DNA of 64,000 nucleotides, taken from assembly GCF_900141885.1 (NCBI RefSeq), contig NZ_FQYY01000007.1:124001-188000 (forward strand), given 5' to 3'. The DNA comes from Mesonia phycicola. GTDB taxonomy: Bacteria > Bacteroidota > Bacteroidia > Flavobacteriales > Flavobacteriaceae. Both the position numbers and the translations under genes were made by a program. Under the pieces are notes generated by a model. That model had not been told where the DNA came from, ran no database searches, and worked only from the letters and a program-made list of their open reading frames with translations. Positions 45,817 through 55,883 of this stretch are shown piece after piece (positions within the stretch are counted from its first letter, which is position 1; every line of letters begins with the position of its first letter).

Positions 45817-48816
45817 ATGCAGAATAAGGGAATAATTAAGCTATTCGCTATTTTATTCGGATTGGTAAGTATTTACCAATTATCGTTTACGTTTATCGCT
45901 AACAAAGTTGAAGATGAAGCAGCAACTTACGCGAATCAAAAAATAGGAGAAGATAGAGAAGACTATGCTACTTTAAGAGACCTTGAAGAGAGTAGATACT
46001 TAGATTCTATTGGAGGTGAAGAGGTTTTTGCTGGTATTACTTATAATACAGCTAAAGACAAAGAGCTTAATAAAGGTTTAGATTTAAAAGGTGGTATTAA
46101 CGTAATACTTCAAATCTCTGTAAAAGATATTTTAAAAGAACTAGCTAATGGTTCTCAAAATCCTGCTTTTACAAACGCTTTAGCTAAAGCAGATGAATTA
46201 CAAAAAAATAGTCAAGATGATTATTTAGATCTTTTCTTTGATGCTTTTGAAGAAAATGGAGAGTCTAAATTAGCATCTCCAGATATTTTTGCAAATAAAT
46301 CTTTAAGTGATGAAATTAACTTTGATACTCCTAATGAAGAAGTAAAAAGTGTAATTACTAGAAAAGTAAACGAAAGTATTACTTCTGCTTTTGAAGTATT
46401 GCGTAAGCGTATAGATAAATTTGGAGTAACTCAACCAAACATTCAAAGATTAGGAGATTCTGGTAGAATTTTAGTAGAACTTCCAGGAGCTAAAGATGTA
46501 GAACGTGTACAAGGTCTTTTACAAAGTACAGCTCAATTAGAATTTTGGGACGTATACAAAGGGCAAGAGTTATTTCCTTTCTTAGGGCAAGCTAACGAGA
46601 AATTAAAAGCTTTATTAGGTAAAGAAGAAGTAGCTGTTGAAGAAGTAGACTCTACAAAAGTATCAGACGAAGATAGTATTGATGATTTATTAGAGAATGC
46701 AGAGGAAGAAGAAGTTGCAGAGCAAGAGGAAAATCCAATCTACGATTTAATACAAGCTCCAGGTCAGCAAGGAGGTCCTGTAATTGCAAGTTTTCAATTA
46801 AAAGATACTGCAACAGTAGGGAAATACTTGAGAATGCCAGAGATCAAATCTCTTTTACCAGCAGAACAGCGTTACGCTAAATTTGTATGGGGTAAGCCAA
46901 TTAGAAATAGTGAATTAGTAGATTTATATGCTTTAAAAGGAAATAAATCTAATGAGCCAGATCTTAGTGGTAGTGTAATTACAGATGCAACACAAACTTA
47001 CGATCAGTTTGGAGGTATTGTAGTTTCTATGAATATGAACGGTAAAGGTTCTAAGAAATGGGAAGAAATGACTACAAAAGCGTATCAGCAAGGTAGTCAA
47101 ATTGCAATTGTACTAGATAATATTGTGTACTCTGCACCAGGTTTAAGTAGCGGGCCAATTGCAGGAGGTAGAAGCCAAATTTCTGGAGATTTTACTATTG
47201 CAGAAGGAAAAGATTTAGCAAACGTATTAAGAGCTGGTAAATTACCTGCTTCAGCAGATATTGTACAAAGTGAGATTGTTGGTCCTTCTTTAGGGCAAGA
47301 AGCTATAGATAGTGGTATCAATTCATTTTTAATAGCACTATTATTTGTATTAGCTTGGATGATTTTCTATTACGGTAAAGCTGGTCTTTTTGCAGATATC
47401 GCTTTAGCAGTAAACATCTTATTTATATTTGGTATTCTAGCAGGTCTGGGAGCGGTACTAACCTTGCCAGGTATTGCAGGTATTGTTTTAACTATTGGTA
47501 TGTCTGTAGATGCAAACGTATTGATTTTTGAAAGAATTAAAGAAGAATTAGATAAAGGCAAAACTCAATTAGAAGCTATTAAAGATGGTTTTGGTAATGC
47601 ACTTTCTTCTATTTTAGATGCCAACATTACTACTGGTCTAACAGGGGTTATATTATTAGTTTTTGGTACAGGACCAATTAAAGGTTTTGCTACTACATTA
47701 CTAATAGGTATATGTACATCTTTATTTACAGCAATTTTTATTACTAGATTGTTTATTGATGGTTATGGTAAAAACGGTAAATCTTTAGCTTTCTCTACAG
47801 GAGCAACTAAAAATTTATTCAAAAATGTAAATATCAAATTTATTGCAAAAAGAAAAATTGCTTACGTAATTTCTGGAGTAGCAATAGTTGCAAGTTTAAT
47901 ATCTTTAGCTACCGTTGGTCTTAACCAGGGAGTAGATTTTGTAGGAGGTAGATCTTACACAGTTAGATTTGATCAAGCAGTAAATCCTACAGAAATAGAA
48001 AATGATTTAATTGCAGAATTTGGTAGTGCAGAAGCAAAAACTTTTGGATCAGATAATCAATTAAAAATTACTACAAAATATAAGGTAGAAGAAGAAGGTA
48101 GTGAAGTAGATGCTGAAATTTCTCAAAAACTATATTCTACACTTCAGTCTTATTTACCAAATGGTACTACTTTTGAAGATTTTACAGTAACTAATTCTCA
48201 AAGTGCAGTTGGGGTAATGTCTTCTATGAAGGTTGGACCTACTATTGCAGATGATATTAAAAACGCATCTTATTTTGCAGTAATTGGTTCTTTAATTGTA
48301 GTATTCTTATATATCTTATTTAGGTTTAGAAAATGGCAATTTAGTTTAGGTGCCGTAGCTGCAGTTTTCCATGATGTATTAATTATACTTGGTGTATTCT
48401 CTGCTACTTATAGCTTTATGCCATTTAATATGGAGATAGACCAAGCATTTATTGCAGCTATATTAACCGTAGTAGGTTACTCGTTAAATGATACGGTGGT
48501 TGTATTTGACAGGATTAGAGAATATTTTGATGAGTATACTAACTGGCCGTTTAACAAAACAATTAATTCTGCTTTAAATAGCACTATTAGTAGAACGGTA
48601 AATACCTCTCTAACTACTTTAATAGTGTTACTTGCTATCTTTATTTTTGGAGGAGAAAGTATCAGAGGATTTATGTTTGCATTAATAATTGGTGTAATTG
48701 TAGGTACTTATTCTTCATTATTTATAGCAACACCATTAATGTATGATACTGCTAAAAAGAATAGTGAAGATCTTTTAAAGCGTAAAGAAGAAGAAGCAGA
48801 AGAAGAGTTAGCGTAA
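45817..48816 (+). CDS. secDF: Fused protein translocase subunit SecDF
   Basis: 999 aa. The SecD half opens with a membrane helix and has GLDLKGGINVILQ, a large periplasmic P1 region (about 80-520), then helices with IGMSVDANVLIFERIKEEL. The SecF half (about 690-990) has VDFVGGRSYTVRF and VVGYSLNDTVVVFDRIRE. An acidic insertion (about 270-305, EEVDSTKVSDEDS) sits in P1. It uses the proton gradient to pull secreted proteins across the inner membrane after SecA. The fused form is usual in Bacteroidota. Single gene with its own promoter and terminator. Confidence 0.98.
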   Translation: MQNKGIIKLFAILFGLVSIYQLSFTFIANKVEDEAATYANQKIGEDREDYATLRDLEESRYLDSIGGEEVFAGITYNTAKDKELNKGLDLKGGINVILQISVKDILKELANGSQNPAFTNALAKADELQKNSQDDYLDLFFDAFEENGESKLASPDIFANKSLSDEINFDTPNEEVKSVITRKVNESITSAFEVLRKRIDKFGVTQPNIQRLGDSGRILVELPGAKDVERVQGLLQSTAQLEFWDVYKGQELFPFLGQANEKLKALLGKEEVAVEEVDSTKVSDEDSIDDLLENAEEEEVAEQEENPIYDLIQAPGQQGGPVIASFQLKDTATVGKYLRMPEIKSLLPAEQRYAKFVWGKPIRNSELVDLYALKGNKSNEPDLSGSVITDATQTYDQFGGIVVSMNMNGKGSKKWEEMTTKAYQQGSQIAIVLDNIVYSAPGLSSGPIAGGRSQISGDFTIAEGKDLANVLRAGKLPASADIVQSEIVGPSLGQEAIDSGINSFLIALLFVLAWMIFYYGKAGLFADIALAVNILFIFGILAGLGAVLTLPGIAGIVLTIGMSVDANVLIFERIKEELDKGKTQLEAIKDGFGNALSSILDANITTGLTGVILLVFGTGPIKGFATTLLIGICTSLFTAIFITRLFIDGYGKNGKSLAFSTGATKNLFKNVNIKFIAKRKIAYVISGVAIVASLISLATVGLNQGVDFVGGRSYTVRFDQAVNPTEIENDLIAEFGSAEAKTFGSDNQLKITTKYKVEEEGSEVDAEISQKLYSTLQSYLPNGTTFEDFTVTNSQSAVGVMSSMKVGPTIADDIKNASYFAVIGSLIVVFLYILFRFRKWQFSLGAVAAVFHDVLIILGVFSATYSFMPFNMEIDQAFIAAILTVVGYSLNDTVVVFDRIREYFDEYTNWPFNKTINSALNSTISRTVNTSLTTLIVLLAIFIFGGESIRGFMFALIIGVIVGTYSSLFIATPLMYDTAKKNSEDLLKRKEEEAEEELA

Positions 48817-48842
48817 AACAACTCTTAGTTCTTATAACAATT

Positions 48843-48876
48843 AAAAAGCCATCTATTTATTTAGATGGCTTTTTTT
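48843..48876 (+). terminator. secDF terminator
   Basis: AAAAAGCCATCTA (48843-48855) pairs perfectly with TAGATGGCTTTTT (48862-48874), loop TTTATT, then T-run. Confidence 0.92.
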
Positions 48877-49070
48877 ATGGGGTGTAATGGATATTAATTA
48901 TGATGTTTCTGATTAATATATTAGTTAACTAAGTGATTGTTTTAAAGTCACCTAATGATGAGATTTATTTGGCAGGTGTATTAATTATTAGAAAATATAT
49001 AGTAAATATAATTGTTCAGTTTAGGATTGTAGATAATATCTTAATTAGAGAAACCTGAATATCTATTTAC
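48877..49070. other. Intergenic stretch with no recognised gene
   Basis: Within the 329-base gap between secDF and lgt, outside the two terminators, the sequence is AT-rich with stops in all frames and no RNA fold or promoter pair I can support. I see nothing in it. Confidence 0.6.
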
Positions 49071-49107
49071 ACAAAAGCCTTAGATAAATATTATCTAAGG
49101 CTTTTGT
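49071..49107. terminator. lgt-side terminator
   Basis: A perfect 17-bp stem (49071-49087 with 49091-49107, core AAGCCTTAGATAA) with a 3-base loop, 39 bases beyond the lgt stop on the minus strand. Confidence 0.9.
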
Positions 49108-49145
49108 ATTATTTTAAATTTATAAAGTTATTAGGTAGTATATTA

Positions 49146-49958
49146 TCAATCTTTAGAAGGTCTAAAAATTAAGTATAAACCAAGAGCAATAAATGGCAAG
49201 CTTAACCATTGTCCTGTATTTAATGCCCACGCTGCGCGATTATCTACTTGTGCCTCTTTCATAAATTCAATAAAAAATCTAACAGACCAAAGTAAAACTA
49301 AAAACAATCCAAATATATAGCCTAGCTTATTTTTCTTATTTGTTTTCCAGTAAGTGAACCAAAGTATGCAGAAAACTATAATATAGCAACCTGCCTCATA
49401 TAATTGAGCAGGATGCCTAGGGAAAGTTTCCCCTAATTGTTTAAAAATTACACCGTAGTCACTATGTGTGGGTTTTCCTATAATTTCAGAATTAATAAAG
49501 TTACCAATTCTTATAAATACTCCGCCAATAGCAACAGGAATAACTATTCTATCTAAGATGTAAAGTAAAGGTTTTTCAAGTACTTTTTTACTGTAAAAGT
49601 ACATGGCTGTAATTATACCAATGGCGGCACCGTGGCTTGCAAGACCTTGAAAACCGGTAAATTCAAATCCGTTTTTAAAACTAAATGGTAAAATAATAGA
49701 TAATGGGTCTTCTAAAAATAATTCGGTTTGATAAAAGATAACGTGACCTAATCTAGCTCCGATTAATGTAGCTAAAACCGTATACATGAATAATGGATCT
49801 AGTTTTGTTTCTGAAATTTTATCATTCTCATAAATTTTCTTCATTATATACCAGCCTAATACAAATGCAACTAAATACATAAGACTGTAGTAGCGTATCA
49901 TGAAAAAACCTAAATCTATTCCCTTTGAGGGGTCCCAAACTATTGCTGAAAAAAGCAT
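49146..49958 (-). CDS. lgt: Prolipoprotein diacylglyceryl transferase
   Basis: 270 aa, seven membrane helices. Lgt signatures are IRYYSLMYLVAFVLGWYIM, the signature loop RIGNFINSEIIGKPTHSDYG, FRHPAQLYEA-like FPRHPAQLYEA and a C-terminal RFFIEFMKE. It attaches diacylglycerol to the lipobox Cys of preprolipoproteins, the first step for the many lipoproteins seen here. It is 74 bases downstream of yidD on the same strand, in a yidD-lgt order. Confidence 0.97.
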   Translation of the reverse strand: MLFSAIVWDPSKGIDLGFFMIRYYSLMYLVAFVLGWYIMKKIYENDKISETKLDPLFMYTVLATLIGARLGHVIFYQTELFLEDPLSIILPFSFKNGFEFTGFQGLASHGAAIGIITAMYFYSKKVLEKPLLYILDRIVIPVAIGGVFIRIGNFINSEIIGKPTHSDYGVIFKQLGETFPRHPAQLYEAGCYIIVFCILWFTYWKTNKKNKLGYIFGLFLVLLWSVRFFIEFMKEAQVDNRAAWALNTGQWLSLPFIALGLYLIFRPSKD

Positions 49959-50032
49959 GTGTAAATTTTATAAAATTGAAATGTAAATATAATTTTTTTG
50001 AAGTTCTTAAGTAGAAAGATACAGGAATAGTT

Positions 50033-50269
50033 TTAGTCCTCTTTTGGGGGTACTGGGTCGTAACCAGAATCTCCCCAAGGGTGGCAGCGTTTTATTCTGT
50101 TAAAACTTAAAATAGAACCCTTCCATAAGCCGTGTAGTTTTAAAGCTTCTAGAGTATAATGTGAGCAAGTAGGTTGAAATCTACAAGTTGCAGGCTTTAA
50201 TGGAGAAATAAGATATTGATAGATTTTTATTAAAAAAACAAAAGGTGCTATCCATATTTTTTTCAACAT
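50033..50269 (-). CDS. yidD: Membrane protein insertion efficiency factor YidD
   Basis: 78 aa. The YidD core is complete: [27 protein letters not shown], then [17 protein letters not shown]. It has an N-terminal amphipathic or membrane-associated helix and three Cys. It helps insertion of inner-membrane proteins, usually alongside YidC. One base separates it from the cysS stop, so it is co-transcribed with cysS. Length is normal for the family. Confidence 0.96.
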   Translation of the reverse strand: MLKKIWIAPFVFLIKIYQYLISPLKPATCRFQPTCSHYTLEALKLHGLWKGSILSFNRIKRCHPWGDSGYDPVPPKED

Positions 50270-50270
50270 A

Positions 50271-51758
50271 TTATAAGCTAAAAGAAGTACCTTCTTTACC
50301 GTCTTTTAATTCTATATTATTCTTAGCAAGCTCGTCTCTAATTTTATCACTAGTAGCAAAATCTCTGTTTAGCCTAGCGTTTGCTCTTAAATCTATAAGT
50401 AACTCTACAACATTACTTAAACGTTCACTATCTTGGTTGTTACTCTCTAAAGCGGTTGTAGCTTCAAGACCTAAAACATCAAAAGTAAATGTTTTTAAAG
50501 TTTCTTGTAGTTCTTGTAAATCATCTGCGGTAATAGTTGCCTTTTTAGCGTTTATAGCATTTATTTGTTTAATAGCTTCAAAAAACTGAGCGATAAGAAC
50601 AGGACTATTAAAGTCATCATTCATAGCGTCATAACATTTTTGTTTCCAAGCTTTCACATCAAAAGAAGATGATTTAGAAATTGGTAATTTTGGAGCTAGT
50701 GCAATGGCGTCTATTAATTTGTGAAAACCTTTTTCTGCAGCAATTAAAGCGTCATCAGAAAAATCTAAAACACTTCTGTAATTAGCTTGTAGCATAAAGA
50801 AACGAGCAACACTTGGTGAAAAAGATTTACTTAAAACATCATTTTCTCCAGAAAATAAATCACTTGGTAAAATGTTGTTTCCAGTACTTTTTGCCATTTT
50901 TTTACCATTTAAGGTAAGCATATTAGCGTGCATCCAATAGTTAACAGGGTTTTTGCCATTTGCAGCTTGTCCTTGAGCTATTTCGCATTCGTGGTGCGGA
51001 AATTTTAAATCCATTCCGCCGCCGTGAATATCAAATTCTTCTCCTAAATATTTAGAGCTCATTACGGTACACTCTAAATGCCAGCCAGGGAAACCATCAC
51101 TCCAAGGGGAAGGCCAGCGCATAATGTGCTGTGGTTCTGCTTTTTTCCAAAGGGCAAAATCCTGCGGATTTTTTTTGTCATCTTGTGCAGTAAGCTCTCT
51201 AGTATTGGCTATCATGTCTTCTAGCTTTCTACCACTTAAAATCCCGTAGTTGTTAGATTGGTTATACTTTACTACATCAAAATACACAGATCCATTGGCT
51301 ACATACGCAAAACCATTATCAATAATTTCTTTAATAGTTTCTATTTGTTCTACAATATGTCCTGTAGCGGTTGGCTCTATGCTAGGAGGCAGGTTGTTAA
51401 ATTTTTGCAAAATTGTATGAAAGTCTACCGTGTATTTTTGAACCACTTCCATAGGTTCAATTTCTTCTAGGCGTGCTTTTTTTGCAATGCGGTCTTCACC
51501 TGTTTCTGCATCATTTTCTAAATGACCTGCGTCTGTAATGTTTCTTACGTACCTAACTTTGTACCCTAGGTGTTTTAAATACCTAAATACGAGATCGAAA
51601 GAAATAAATGTACGACAATTACCAAGGTGAACATTGCTGTAAACTGTAGGTCCGCACACATACATTCCTACATAGCCTTCTGTTAAAGATTTAAATGTTT
51701 CTTTTTCTCCGCTAAGTGAATTGTATATTTTTAATTCTTGATCTTTGTATAAGGGCAT
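50271..51758 (-). CDS. cysS: Cysteinyl-tRNA synthetase
   Basis: 495 aa, class I. The zinc site and HIGH region read [29 protein letters not shown] and HHECEIAQ give further zinc ligands, and KKMAKSTGN is the KMSKS loop. The C-terminal helical DALR-type domain follows. It charges tRNA-Cys in the cytoplasm. HLGN replaces HIGH, as in other CysRS. Upstream of yidD in the same transcript, 43 bases downstream of folE. Confidence 0.98.
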   Translation of the reverse strand: MPLYKDQELKIYNSLSGEKETFKSLTEGYVGMYVCGPTVYSNVHLGNCRTFISFDLVFRYLKHLGYKVRYVRNITDAGHLENDAETGEDRIAKKARLEEIEPMEVVQKYTVDFHTILQKFNNLPPSIEPTATGHIVEQIETIKEIIDNGFAYVANGSVYFDVVKYNQSNNYGILSGRKLEDMIANTRELTAQDDKKNPQDFALWKKAEPQHIMRWPSPWSDGFPGWHLECTVMSSKYLGEEFDIHGGGMDLKFPHHECEIAQGQAANGKNPVNYWMHANMLTLNGKKMAKSTGNNILPSDLFSGENDVLSKSFSPSVARFFMLQANYRSVLDFSDDALIAAEKGFHKLIDAIALAPKLPISKSSSFDVKAWKQKCYDAMNDDFNSPVLIAQFFEAIKQINAINAKKATITADDLQELQETLKTFTFDVLGLEATTALESNNQDSERLSNVVELLIDLRANARLNRDFATSDKIRDELAKNNIELKDGKEGTSFSL

Positions 51759-51800
51759 TTTATATTCTTTAAATTTTTAAATAAAAAGGATGAATTTTGT

Positions 51801-52478
51801 CTAAAATTGTGTTTCTAGCTTAATGTAGTCTAAAAGTTCTCTTTTTACAGATTTCTCTTTAAATTTTCCTCCAAATTCACTAGTTACGGTACTACTTTCT
51901 ATATCTCTAATACCACGGCTATTTACACAAAGGTGCTTTGCATCAATCACACAAGCAACATCTTCTGTACCTAAAACTTCTTGCAATTCTTTTACAATTT
52001 GCATGGTTAAACGCTCTTGTACTTGAGGCCTTTTAGCGTAATAGTCTACAATTCTATTCATTTTAGAAAGCCCTACCACAGTACCGTTAGAGATATAAGC
52101 TACGTGCGCTCTACCTACAATTGGTAAAAAATGGTGCTCACAAGTAGAGTATACCGTAATATTTTTTTCAACAAGCATCTCTCCATATTTGTATTTATTA
52201 TCAAATACAGATGCTTTAGGTTTTTTATCAGGATTTAATCCGCCAAAAGTTTCGTTTACAAACATTTTAGCTACTCTAAGAGGGGTGCCTTTTAGGCTAT
52301 CATCTGTTAAATCCATTCCAAGGGTTTCTAAAATACTCTTGAAATCTTTTTGGATAGAAGCAATTTTTTCTAAATCACTCATTTCAAAGGCATCTTCACG
52401 AACAGGGTTTTCTGTACTAGATGCGATGTGATTATCACCCATTTCGTCAATATCGTTCAATATCTTATCTATTTTCAT
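51801..52478 (-). CDS. folE: GTP cyclohydrolase I
   Basis: 225 aa from the ATG at 52476-52478 (MKIDKILND). A TTG four codons upstream is less likely. Core motifs are VAKMFVNETFGGL, the zinc and active site STCEHHFLPIVGRAHVAY, KMNRIVDYYAKRPQVQERLT and the third zinc ligand in AKHLCVNSRG. It forms dihydroneopterin triphosphate from GTP, the first step to folate. An N-terminal extension of about 45 aa is acidic and probably flexible. folP and folA in this window act later in the pathway. Confidence 0.96.
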   Translation of the reverse strand: MKIDKILNDIDEMGDNHIASSTENPVREDAFEMSDLEKIASIQKDFKSILETLGMDLTDDSLKGTPLRVAKMFVNETFGGLNPDKKPKASVFDNKYKYGEMLVEKNITVYSTCEHHFLPIVGRAHVAYISNGTVVGLSKMNRIVDYYAKRPQVQERLTMQIVKELQEVLGTEDVACVIDAKHLCVNSRGIRDIESSTVTSEFGGKFKEKSVKRELLDYIKLETQF

Positions 52479-52576
52479 AACTCTTTTCAACTAACTACTA
52501 GACCTGCAAAGATACAGAAATTACTGTTGAATGATATACTTTAGTTGGAAATACTTAATCTATGAATAGATAATAC

Positions 52577-54910
52577 TTATGGTTGTAATTCAATTTTTTC
52601 TGAAATTAAATAACCATCTGTACTCATGCCTTCAATATATAGAACGATTTTTTGACTCAAAGTATTAGGGATTTTAAAGAAATAAGGTTGATTATTTTTT
52701 AAAGTCACTTTAGGATTCCAAAATATATGTCCTAATTTTTCAAAAGCTTCAGAGAAAAAAAGTTTATATTTTGGAGTGTAAAATTCTTTATTTTCAGAAA
52801 AACCATGTTCAACTTTTAAGTTGAAAAGGTCGTTGTATTTTTGAGTAGATTCTATAATGCTTTTAGTGTTAATTTTTATAACTCCAGCAGAGCCTCTAAC
52901 ACCATACTCTGAACCTAATTTGTCAATTTCTACGCTTTCTACTTCAGAAGTTCTTAAAAATCTTAGATATTCCATGTCATCAACCATAACTCCGTCTAGG
53001 ATAACTAAAGGGATAGGGTTTGAATTAAGAGAGTGTTTGCCTCGTAGTGAATAAAATTGCAATCCGTACTCTGTGGTAACGGCTTGGTAACCTCTAGTTT
53101 CAATATATTGATATATAAAGCCAAAGCTGTTAGCTAATTGCTCGTCAATTATAGTGACATTTTTGTGGGTAGATAACGTGTTAACTGGTCGGTGGTTACT
53201 AGATTTTAAAATAACTGTATCTAGATAATTTACACTTTCTATAAAATCATCAATTACTACTTGTGAAGATAAATTGTATTTTTTTTTGTTATATGAATTT
53301 ATGTATTCTTTAGTTAAATAAGTCTTCTGCTTTTTTGGAAGAATATTTAAGTACATAGGAGTAGAGACTAATTTTTCTTTTTTCAAAAGTCCTGCATATA
53401 TGTAAGTATTCTCGACTAGATAAAGATCATTTAGTGCGAACTCTTTTTCTTCATTGGGTTTGATAACTTCAAAAAGACTGGTTTTATCTGATTTTATTAC
53501 AACTTTTTGATCTTTTATATTTTGTTTATTCACTTTTCCATTGATTTTGAAACCTCGTTGAGATTCGTGATAAATAATAGAATCATGGTTAAAAACATTT
53601 TGCCAATTATATTTACTCCATCCTTGTGTAAGTAATAATAAATCTAAATCAAATCTTTTTTTATTCTCATTAGCTTTTGTAAAATAATAATTGCCATTTT
53701 CTATAGTAGATTTTAGATATGGTTTTAATAGAAATGATGAAATAATAGTATGATTTGGTTGATAAGACTCTGTATTTACAGGAAATATTGAAATACTTAA
53801 GTTTTGTTCTTTATCAAAATCATTATTTAATTTTACTTCTATAGAATCTATTTGATTGGAAGAAACTTTAGAATTTACATCTAGTCTTTTTAAGTTATAA
53901 GAATTAAAAAACATTCTTTCGACGATAGGAGTAAATTTTTTGTCAAAAACTGTTAGAATGTTAATTCCAGAAAATAAATCTTTTTTACTGAGTTCTATGT
54001 TTTTAATTAATTTATGATTATCAAAAGATTCTTCAAAAATTTTATATTTTCCATTTTGATGAACAACAAAATAAAAATTTTCTTGATTAATATTTTCTAT
54101 AGAACTTTTATTAGTTTGAAATGAAATAAATAGACTTTTAGGGGTATTGTTATTTAAAATTAAATTTACTCCTGTTTTTTTGATTTTAGGAATAGCCTTT
54201 ATTATCTCTTTACCTGAGTTACTTTTGATTAAAACTCGATAATTTTCATTTAATTTAGGAGTGAAAGAGAAATGAGATATCCCAAATTGATTAGATTTAA
54301 AATCGGTAATAGTATTATTTTTACTATCTACTAGAATAGCGTTTTTGAAATATTCACCTTTCCCAATGTTGTTAATCAATTTTACCCCTACATGATTTTT
54401 AGTTTCTGCCAGTAAGTGTCCTCCCTCTGGTAAAAGCTGTAAATCGTAATTTTTTTCTACCTCGCTTTTAGAATTATCATTTTTTAATATTTCAAAAGAT
54501 TCTATAAAAGCCAAATCTTCTTTAAAATTTTTCATATAATTAGTAAATGCTTTTATATGATAATTTCCAGCAGGAAAATCTTTTAAATTAAAATAACCTT
54601 GACCAAACCCTTTATTGATATAGAATGTTTTGATATCTATTTGTTCACCAAGATTATTAAAAAGTGCAACCTGGAGATTTGTTGTAAGCTTATTAGGAAG
54701 GTTAGACCTTAAATCATATACGTAGGCTGAAAACCAAATATTTTCACCTGGAATAAGTTGAGTTTTACTTAGTTGTAAATGAATGTATTCTCTATTTTCA
54801 AGAAAATAATCTGAATATGTTTTTTGAAATTGCTCTAAAGAAGAAATTTGAGCATAAACCGAAGAAAGGCTTATGCTCATTAAAAATAATACAGTAAAAA
54901 GTTTTTTCAT
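52577..54910 (-). CDS. Exported MG2-like protein with a TonB-receptor plug domain but no barrel
   Basis: 777 aa. Signal peptide ends LSSVYAQ. Residues about 35-145 form an MG2/Ig-like domain (SKTQLIPGENIWFSAYVYD, then GQGYFNLKDFPAGNYHIKAF). Several beta-rich stretches follow. Residues about 605-690 resemble a TonB-dependent receptor plug (YQAVTTEYGLQFYSLRG, then PLVILDGVMVDDMEYLRFL, then SEVESVEIDKLGSEYGVRGSAGVIKINT). The remaining C-terminal 90 aa are too short for a barrel. The fabD stop overlaps this ATG (TAATG), so translation is coupled. Similar proteins exist in Bacteroidota, but their role is not known. Confidence 0.82.
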   Translation of the reverse strand: MKKLFTVLFLMSISLSSVYAQISSLEQFQKTYSDYFLENREYIHLQLSKTQLIPGENIWFSAYVYDLRSNLPNKLTTNLQVALFNNLGEQIDIKTFYINKGFGQGYFNLKDFPAGNYHIKAFTNYMKNFKEDLAFIESFEILKNDNSKSEVEKNYDLQLLPEGGHLLAETKNHVGVKLINNIGKGEYFKNAILVDSKNNTITDFKSNQFGISHFSFTPKLNENYRVLIKSNSGKEIIKAIPKIKKTGVNLILNNNTPKSLFISFQTNKSSIENINQENFYFVVHQNGKYKIFEESFDNHKLIKNIELSKKDLFSGINILTVFDKKFTPIVERMFFNSYNLKRLDVNSKVSSNQIDSIEVKLNNDFDKEQNLSISIFPVNTESYQPNHTIISSFLLKPYLKSTIENGNYYFTKANENKKRFDLDLLLLTQGWSKYNWQNVFNHDSIIYHESQRGFKINGKVNKQNIKDQKVVIKSDKTSLFEVIKPNEEKEFALNDLYLVENTYIYAGLLKKEKLVSTPMYLNILPKKQKTYLTKEYINSYNKKKYNLSSQVVIDDFIESVNYLDTVILKSSNHRPVNTLSTHKNVTIIDEQLANSFGFIYQYIETRGYQAVTTEYGLQFYSLRGKHSLNSNPIPLVILDGVMVDDMEYLRFLRTSEVESVEIDKLGSEYGVRGSAGVIKINTKSIIESTQKYNDLFNLKVEHGFSENKEFYTPKYKLFFSEAFEKLGHIFWNPKVTLKNNQPYFFKIPNTLSQKIVLYIEGMSTDGYLISEKIELQP

Positions 54911-55791
54911 TATAATTCTGGACTGTTAGTCACAGCAGTACGGTCTATTTTTTTTATAAGACCTTGTAAAACTTTCCCAGGACCAACTTCTGTAAATGAA
55001 GTAGCCCCTTCTTTAATCATATTTTGTACGCTTTGAGTCCATTTTACCGGTGCTGTGAGTTGAAAGATTAAGTTTTCTTTAATTTCACTAGGATTGGTTA
55101 TCCCAAATGTACTAACGTTTTGGTATATTGGGCAAATTGGAGTGTTAAAATTTGTGTTTTCTATAGCTTTGGCTAGCTCTTCTCTTGCAGGTTCCATTAA
55201 AGGAGAGTGAAATGCACCACCAACAGGTAAAACTAATGCTCTTCTTGCTCCCTTTTCTTTTAAAGCTTCACAAGCATCTTCAATAGCTTTTACTTCTCCA
55301 GAGATTACTAATTGGCCTGGACAGTTGTAGTTAGCTGCCACAACAATTCCATTAATATCTGCGCAAACCGCTTCTACTAACTCATCTTCTAAGCCTAAAA
55401 CAGCTGCCATGGTAGAAGGTTGTAACTCACAAGCTTTTTGCATTGCTTCTGCACGTTTAGATACAAGTTTTAAAGCATCTTCAAACTCTAATGTTTTATT
55501 AGCTACTAATGCAGAAAATTCTCCTAAAGAGTGACCTGCTACCATTTCTGGTTTTGCGCTGTCTCCTAATACGTGTTGTAAAATTACAGAATGAAGAAAA
55601 ATTGCTGGTTGTGTAACATTGGTTTGTTTTAACTGCTCTGCAGTACCTTCAAACATAATATCTGTTATATTGAAACCTAAAACTTGGTTTGCTTTTTCAA
55701 ACATTTTTTGAGCTTCAGGATAGTTTTCATATAAATTAAGACCCATTCCTGTAAATTGAGCTCCTTGTCCAGGAAAAACATATGCTTTCAT
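54910..55791 (-). CDS. fabD: Malonyl-CoA:ACP transacylase
   Basis: 293 aa. It opens KAYVFPGQGAQFTGMG, nucleophile Ser88 lies in VAGHSLGEFSAL, and the active-site His is in GGAFHSPLM. GPGKVLQGLIKKI ends the family core. It loads malonyl groups onto acyl carrier protein for fatty acid synthesis. It is not next to other fab genes here. Its stop overlaps the start of the plug-domain protein by one base. Confidence 0.97.
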   Translation of the reverse strand: MKAYVFPGQGAQFTGMGLNLYENYPEAQKMFEKANQVLGFNITDIMFEGTAEQLKQTNVTQPAIFLHSVILQHVLGDSAKPEMVAGHSLGEFSALVANKTLEFEDALKLVSKRAEAMQKACELQPSTMAAVLGLEDELVEAVCADINGIVVAANYNCPGQLVISGEVKAIEDACEALKEKGARRALVLPVGGAFHSPLMEPAREELAKAIENTNFNTPICPIYQNVSTFGITNPSEIKENLIFQLTAPVKWTQSVQNMIKEGATSFTEVGPGKVLQGLIKKIDRTAVTNSPEL

Positions 55792-55826
55792 AATTGACTT
55801 TATTTATTTTTGGCAAATGTAATAAA

Positions 55827-55862
55827 AAAGACCTAACAGCATTTTTCACTATTAGGTCTTTT
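55827..55862 (-). terminator. Terminator after the pyridoxamine-oxidase-like gene
   Basis: AAAAGACCTAA (55827-55837) pairs with TTAGGTCTTTT (55852-55862) around a 14-base loop, 22 bases beyond the stop of the gene on the minus strand and ahead of fabD. Confidence 0.8.
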
Positions 55863-55883
55863 GTAATGAACGTCTAATTAATT

